This document shows positions 60,074 through 64,000 of a DNA stretch of 64,000 bases, piece by piece. The notes beneath the pieces were generated by a model, which did not search any database, was not told the origin of the DNA, and worked only from the letters and a program-made list of their open reading frames with translations. The DNA is taken from the NCBI GenBank assembly GCA_944325445.1, contig CALVAG010000007.1, positions 1 through 64,000 of the forward strand, written 5' to 3'. Made by a program: the position numbers and the translations under genes. The stretch is from an uncultured Bacteroidales bacterium. Lineage in GTDB: Bacteria > Bacteroidota > Bacteroidia > Bacteroidales > UBA932. Positions within the stretch are counted from its first letter, which is position 1, and each line of letters opens with the position of its first letter.

Positions 60074-62662
60074 ATGGGAAATAAAGACTATAAATTAAGT
60101 ATATATAGTAGAGGAGCCCGTCCGCGTAGCCCAAGATTACGTGAACTTGGCGGTACTATATCCGTTGGCACATCAAACTCTGCAGGCGCAGACAGCGGAG
60201 TCCTCGCAACACTTTCGGCCTTAAGCAAAATCCTTGATTGGTTCGAGGAAGATTCGAATGGTAATATCAAGACAAAACCCATGGCCGACGGCACAGAAAG
60301 AGGATTTTATTCTGTAGCATTCATCACGGCCGGGCGTCCTGTAGGCAGTAATCCTGATAGTGGCGGAAGTGGGACTGGCGGAATCTCTTCATTGACGGTT
60401 AATCTGGGTGATATATCATATCAGGGAGTGGGCACAACAGATGTCGTGGTCAACCTGCCAGCATACCCCACAAGTTTACCCGCCTCTGATGTCTATCCCT
60501 GGGCAAAGCAGCCAAATAAGCCGAGTTACACTGCTGCGGAGGTAGGGGCACTGACACAGGAAGCAGCGGATAACCGTTATCTGCAAATATCTGGCGAAGT
60601 GAATATCGCTGCCGGCACACTACGCTTGTTCCCTGGGGACGGTACACATATAGCGCAAGACGATGCTGTCCCTGCTAATGGACGATTTCAGTTATTCGAT
60701 GTTAATGCCAATTGCACAGCCGGAGGCGGTGATGGCTACCTGCTGGCTTTGCATTGGCCGAACGGCAACTACGTAACGCAAATATACGCCGATGTAGATA
60801 ATACTGGGGCGATGGCAATACGGCATCGGAATAATCAATTGGTCTGGGGTGATTGGTACACTATCTGGAATGCCGCCAACGACGGCTCGGGCAGCGGCCT
60901 TGATGCCGACCTGCTGGACGGACAGCAGGGCGATTGGTACAGGAAGAACGTACTTAATTTCTGCGATGTAACGGAAAATACAAGTGCGGACCTTAATACC
61001 GTCCTGAGTAACGGTGGAATGGCGTATAACTATATGAGTGCAACGCCCGTCCTTTGGCAAAATGCCCCCTCGGGCATGAGTTATGGGAGGGTGCTACAGA
61101 TAGGAACGGGTGGTTTATCTATACAGTTGGCGTGGGACATATATCACGACTCATCTACTCCAAGCAGATCCCTGTGGTATCGGAGCAGGAGTTCCACCGG
61201 ATGGGGTACTGATTGGAAGAAGGTAGCAGTACAATCATCGGCAAATGACTTCATCGCCCATGGCGACGAATTCAATTTCGTTCCGGCTGGGTTTAATAAC
61301 GGCGTCTGGTTCAATTATCGTGCTGTAGATGGAAGTAGTGTAACTATCAGTGGGTACTCTTTCGGCAATGGCGCGAAAGGCCTGGCAGACATTTCCGCAG
61401 CAAATGCTAATATAAGCAGTTACTTAACTTTGGCAAGCGACATTAGATTAGCCAGCGGTAATGGATTATCTGTTCTGACCACCACCAATGCGGCCGCATC
61501 CATAAATACTAAAAGTATATATGTCTCCAGTTCGTATGATGGTGCGGCTAACGAGGGATGCATATCACTACTTCATTCTCTTGACCTTAACCGCCAGAAA
61601 TCATCTACCAGCGGCATCAGCTTCTATGCACCGTCATACAATTCATGGATCATGTACATGGCGCCCCCGGGCAGCGGGCAAGGCCCCAAGGGTAACATTG
61701 TCGCTCCGACGGGCAATATAGTCACTTCCTGGGGGCTTCGTCAGGCAATAGAGCAGGCCTCTGGCTACGGGTGGAGTTGGGAGATCTTATCCGCGACAGG
61801 GACCGCGCCTATGCCCATAATGGAGTTATCTGCCGAGTCAGGCGAATTGAACATCAGGAATAGTTTAACGGTAGGTTATAGGTATATAAGCACCCCTTGG
61901 AAAATGTCAACACACGGCTTAATAAGTGACGAATGGCTGCGAACCGTAGGTTCGGTTGGCTGGTATAGCCAGACCTACGGTGGCGGCATCTACATGATCG
62001 ACAGCACTTGGGTACGTGTCTACAACGCTAAAGGATTCTGGGTTAATAATGATATCTACACGACCACTAAGGTTATTGCAGTAGGTGGTTACCAGGTTGG
62101 TACAACTCCCGATATCGGGTGGTATTATAGTGCTTCAGGTAGTAGGATATGTGCCGGCTCTTCTACTGCACGCGGAGTGAATGTAGGTAGCCTGCTCGTC
62201 AGCAACGCATGGGCAGATTACACGAAAGTGCCTGCAAATGGCATATATTGCAAGGGCAATATCGTTGCGTCGGGACAAGTAGCATCTGGAACAGCCTCCG
62301 ACAGGCGGCTGAAACGAAACATTCGTACAATCAATAACAAGGATACGCTGCATATCCTATCTTCCCTTAATCCGGTTATCTTCGAGTGGAATGACAAGGC
62401 CCTAACTCTTGGTGGATTACAAGGTACAGCTTCTTCATTTATTGCAGGTGAATATCTTGAACTTCTACCTTACGCGGGCAGAAAAGTCTGGGATATGTAC
62501 GATGCAATATATATTGAGCAGACCATTCCATATCTCGTGGGCGGGTGGCAGATGCACGAGCGGCTATTGTCAGACCACAATAAGAGGATTTTAGATCTTG
62601 AAAGGGAAAATAAAATTCTAAGAGAGGAAATAAGAAAAATGAAGCGGGCGTATGGGGCTTAA
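60074..62662 (+). CDS. Tail fibre with S74 self-cleaving chaperone domain
   Basis: 862 residues. The N-terminus attaches to the tail; the middle contains fibre-type modules such as GLDADLLDGQQGDWYRKN (the L-D-A-D-x-L-D-G fibre motif) and repeated beta/Gly-Ser stretches. Near residue 745 TASDRRLKRNIRTI starts a Peptidase_S74 intramolecular chaperone, which cleaves itself before the Ser and ends in a coiled coil (LERENKILREEIRKM). Receptor specificity would lie upstream of this domain. Overlaps the next gene by 11 nt. Confidence 0.9.
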   Translation: MGNKDYKLSIYSRGARPRSPRLRELGGTISVGTSNSAGADSGVLATLSALSKILDWFEEDSNGNIKTKPMADGTERGFYSVAFITAGRPVGSNPDSGGSGTGGISSLTVNLGDISYQGVGTTDVVVNLPAYPTSLPASDVYPWAKQPNKPSYTAAEVGALTQEAADNRYLQISGEVNIAAGTLRLFPGDGTHIAQDDAVPANGRFQLFDVNANCTAGGGDGYLLALHWPNGNYVTQIYADVDNTGAMAIRHRNNQLVWGDWYTIWNAANDGSGSGLDADLLDGQQGDWYRKNVLNFCDVTENTSADLNTVLSNGGMAYNYMSATPVLWQNAPSGMSYGRVLQIGTGGLSIQLAWDIYHDSSTPSRSLWYRSRSSTGWGTDWKKVAVQSSANDFIAHGDEFNFVPAGFNNGVWFNYRAVDGSSVTISGYSFGNGAKGLADISAANANISSYLTLASDIRLASGNGLSVLTTTNAAASINTKSIYVSSSYDGAANEGCISLLHSLDLNRQKSSTSGISFYAPSYNSWIMYMAPPGSGQGPKGNIVAPTGNIVTSWGLRQAIEQASGYGWSWEILSATGTAPMPIMELSAESGELNIRNSLTVGYRYISTPWKMSTHGLISDEWLRTVGSVGWYSQTYGGGIYMIDSTWVRVYNAKGFWVNNDIYTTTKVIAVGGYQVGTTPDIGWYYSASGSRICAGSSTARGVNVGSLLVSNAWADYTKVPANGIYCKGNIVASGQVASGTASDRRLKRNIRTINNKDTLHILSSLNPVIFEWNDKALTLGGLQGTASSFIAGEYLELLPYAGRKVWDMYDAIYIEQTIPYLVGGWQMHERLLSDHNKRILDLERENKILREEIRKMKRAYGA

Positions 62663-63653
62663 TAATGGTATACTTACTCAGCCAATATCCCTTGAGGATA
62701 TTGCACAATGTTTTGGGGTATCTACGGAAGATCTAGGAACATTATGTAGTTACTCGGACATAAATATGTGGGCGAAATATAAGCCGTTAAGGCATGGCTA
62801 TGAGGGGGTGCTTACTGATGCACAACGCGCACTCGGCGGGTATGGAATACTTGCCACAAAGTATAATGTAGATAATTCGAGTTCTAGAGAGAGCGCCATT
62901 AACAATGCTATAGCCGGCAATACAGGCTGGCGACACGATAAGCCACGAGGCGAAAACTATTCAGAATGGTACCGTGAACTTGATTTCGATGGCTATAACC
63001 ATAATTCTATATGCCCTTTTTATTTGGAGGATGCGTCTTTGGTGGAGGAGTTGAGAGTTATGGTCGGGCAGCGAGTTAATCTGCCGGTCAATAACATGCT
63101 GGTAACAGATATAACCGGGATAATTGGTTTAGATGATGCGTCAAAATCGGGCTATGGTTTCATCGTTAAACGAGGCTCTACTATCATACACATAGATGCC
63201 ATTAATTCCGCTGGCACCGATGTCAATTGGCCGCTAAACCAGAACCATACCATATCGCTTGTATACGCTGCCGGAACATATCAAGTATGTGGGTATATAA
63301 GAGATTATAACAGAGGGAATGCGGTACTATTACCATGTAGCGTATTGACAATAGATGTAGATAAAGAACAAGATATAGTGATACTTAGCGTGACTCTGTC
63401 TGCATCTGGAGCCAAAACAGTTGCGTCCCTTACAATAACAGGTAATAGAAAAAGCCCTGTAGTCCCTGCCGGTACAGCGACTTTACGCATATACAATACA
63501 TCAGGCAAGGAGATAGAGTCACACAACTACAGGGTGGATCAACTTAGTTATGGACAGTCATATTCTAAGTCTGACCGCTATGAGCTGCAATACACAACAA
63601 TTGGCAGCTATAGTTTGAGTTATCAGGGAGTAACTATTACCAAGCAAGTATAA
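62652..63653 (+). CDS. Putative tail-fibre-associated protein
   Basis: 333 residues. N-terminal part is helical with LEDIAQCFGVSTEDLGTLCS, a short HTH-like look, then WAKYKPLRHGYEGVLTDAQR; the remaining part is rich in beta strand with an Ig-like end (STGNRKSPVV-like strands with TATLRIYNTSGKE). No family recognised. Its overlap with the fibre gene and the position in the late operon suggest a minor structural or adhesion protein. Confidence 0.5.
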   Translation: MGLNNGILTQPISLEDIAQCFGVSTEDLGTLCSYSDINMWAKYKPLRHGYEGVLTDAQRALGGYGILATKYNVDNSSSRESAINNAIAGNTGWRHDKPRGENYSEWYRELDFDGYNHNSICPFYLEDASLVEELRVMVGQRVNLPVNNMLVTDITGIIGLDDASKSGYGFIVKRGSTIIHIDAINSAGTDVNWPLNQNHTISLVYAAGTYQVCGYIRDYNRGNAVLLPCSVLTIDVDKEQDIVILSVTLSASGAKTVASLTITGNRKSPVVPAGTATLRIYNTSGKEIESHNYRVDQLSYGQSYSKSDRYELQYTTIGSYSLSYQGVTITKQV

Positions 63654-63682
63654 CATTTTAACCAACAAATAAATAATTAATT

Positions 63683-63979
63683 ATGAAAAAAGTAAATATG
63701 GCCATTGCACTTACCGACTTACGAGGTAAGGAAGTCAAATCTCAACAAGGGAAAAAAGTTCTTATCAACGAAACGGTTGCAGACCTCCTTGCCTCTAAAG
63801 AGGCGAAAGATAACACTGTCCTGCAAAGGTTCGAACTCGCTCAGAAACTAAGCAATGCCGCTGGAGATATTGAAATATCAGACAGTGAGATTGAGCTTAT
63901 CAAGGAAGTCGTATCGGACGGCAGAATAACTGTGCTGTTAGCGGCACGCATCTTACAAATTATTAATAATATTAAATAA
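63683..63979 (+). CDS. Small protein downstream of fibre genes
   Basis: 98 residues, mostly helical, KKVNMAIALTDLRGKEVKSQ start, then LQRFELAQKLSNAAGDIEIS and a regular last helix. I cannot assign it; short proteins like it follow fibre genes in Bacteroides phages. A leader of 29 nt without Shine-Dalgarno precedes it. Confidence 0.5.
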   Translation: MKKVNMAIALTDLRGKEVKSQQGKKVLINETVADLLASKEAKDNTVLQRFELAQKLSNAAGDIEISDSEIELIKEVVSDGRITVLLAARILQIINNIK

Positions 63980-63986
63980 TTGAACA

Positions 63987-64000
63987 ATGATTACAGTAAC
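63987..64000 (+). CDS. Start of a further phage gene, cut by the window edge
   Basis: ATG at 63987 (MITV...) runs off the right edge, 7 nt after the preceding gene's stop, in the same direction. Only four codons are visible, so nothing can be said of the product. Confidence 0.3.

Larger units (their letters stand above)
34924..64000 (+). mobile_element. Mu-like transposable prophage (left part; right end outside the window)
   Basis: At least 29 kb with MuA-type transposase, MuB ATPase, Gp16-, Gp28-, Gp29-, Gp36-, GpF- and GpG-like proteins, protease, capsid, lysozyme, tail and fibres. The left end is set at the TG dinucleotide at 34924 because the first 20-bp repeat then occupies positions 8-27 and the second 101-120, close to the L1 and L2 spacing in Mu. 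Base composition is somewhat richer in GC than the neighbouring host genes. The element is not shown to be complete or active; all genes visible are intact. Confidence 0.85.

Noticed and set aside
60074..63653. Diversity-generating retroelement or invertible fibre segment
   Set aside because: No reverse transcriptase, template repeat or site-specific invertase gene is visible in the window, and the fibre has no obvious inverted repeat at its ends.
1..64000. CRISPR array or tRNA genes
   Set aside because: The only repeat array (24246-24624) has no spacers and is hairpin-based, and the only T-arm-like sequence belongs to the tmRNA.

Overview
The window is chromosomal DNA from a member of the Bacteroidales, carrying a partial Mu-like (transposable) prophage on its right half. 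The order is suggested by several independent signs: the Bacteroidetes-type -7 promoter box TAnnTTTG recurs upstream of genes; the tmRNA encodes the tag GENNYALAA, which I recall from Porphyromonas; the arginine operon has the N-succinylornithine form of the transcarbamylase with Pro90; and there is a 30-residue AURKAIP1/COX24-type ribosomal protein of the kind found in this phylum. I cannot fix the family or genus from this window.

Region 1-8.6 kb is one operon on the plus strand for arginine synthesis: a GNAT acyltransferase, argG, argC, argD, succinyl-type argF, argB, argE-like and argH, behind a roughly 185-nt leader that can fold in two mutually exclusive ways. Region 8.6-14.6 kb holds housekeeping genes: RNase G, the tiny ribosomal protein, an HU protein, Lon protease, uracil-DNA glycosylase and a META-domain lipoprotein. 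Region 14.6-21.7 kb is a minus-strand block (lnt, coaD, a double-thioredoxin-fold exported protein, a Dld-type FAD/Fe-S oxidoreductase). Then come a LysE-type exporter, ugd, the tmRNA gene, a tandem array of hairpin-rich 120-bp units directly behind the tmRNA, a PgpH-like membrane HD phosphodiesterase, a SugE-type exporter, an esterase and two small minus-strand genes.

Region 29.4-33.8 kb is a tight plus-strand cluster: a steroid 5-alpha-reductase-family membrane enzyme, an Old-Yellow-Enzyme-family reductase, two short-chain dehydrogenases and a small exported protein. The combination of 5-alpha-reductase, OYE-type reductase and SDR enzymes resembles the gut Bacteroidetes genes described for conversion of 3-oxo bile acids to allo/iso forms, so a sterol or bile-acid reducing pathway is the best hypothesis.

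From about 34.92 kb to the right edge lies the prophage, apparently inserted in a lipoprotein gene. The left end has two 20-bp direct repeats spaced like Mu L1 and L2. Next are a leftward S24-type repressor, an operator/early promoter, and a rightward early operon (HTH, Bro-N, MuA transposase, MuB ATPase, a second RecA-like ATPase, Gp16-like, HAD phosphatase, a Stealth-like glycosyltransferase, DUF3164, zinc-ribbon, DnaA-domain-IV-like and HTH proteins). A terminator separates this from a leftward packaging/head block (terminase, Gp36, portal, Gp-F fused to a nuclease-like domain, Gp-G, tail terminator). A rightward block then encodes protease/scaffold, capsid, lysozyme, tail tube, frameshifted tail chaperone, tape measure, tail hub and fibres. 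The right end of the prophage is outside the window. Inside the leftward block, on the opposite strand, sits an apparent small structured RNA with its own promoter and terminator; I regard it as the most novel object here.
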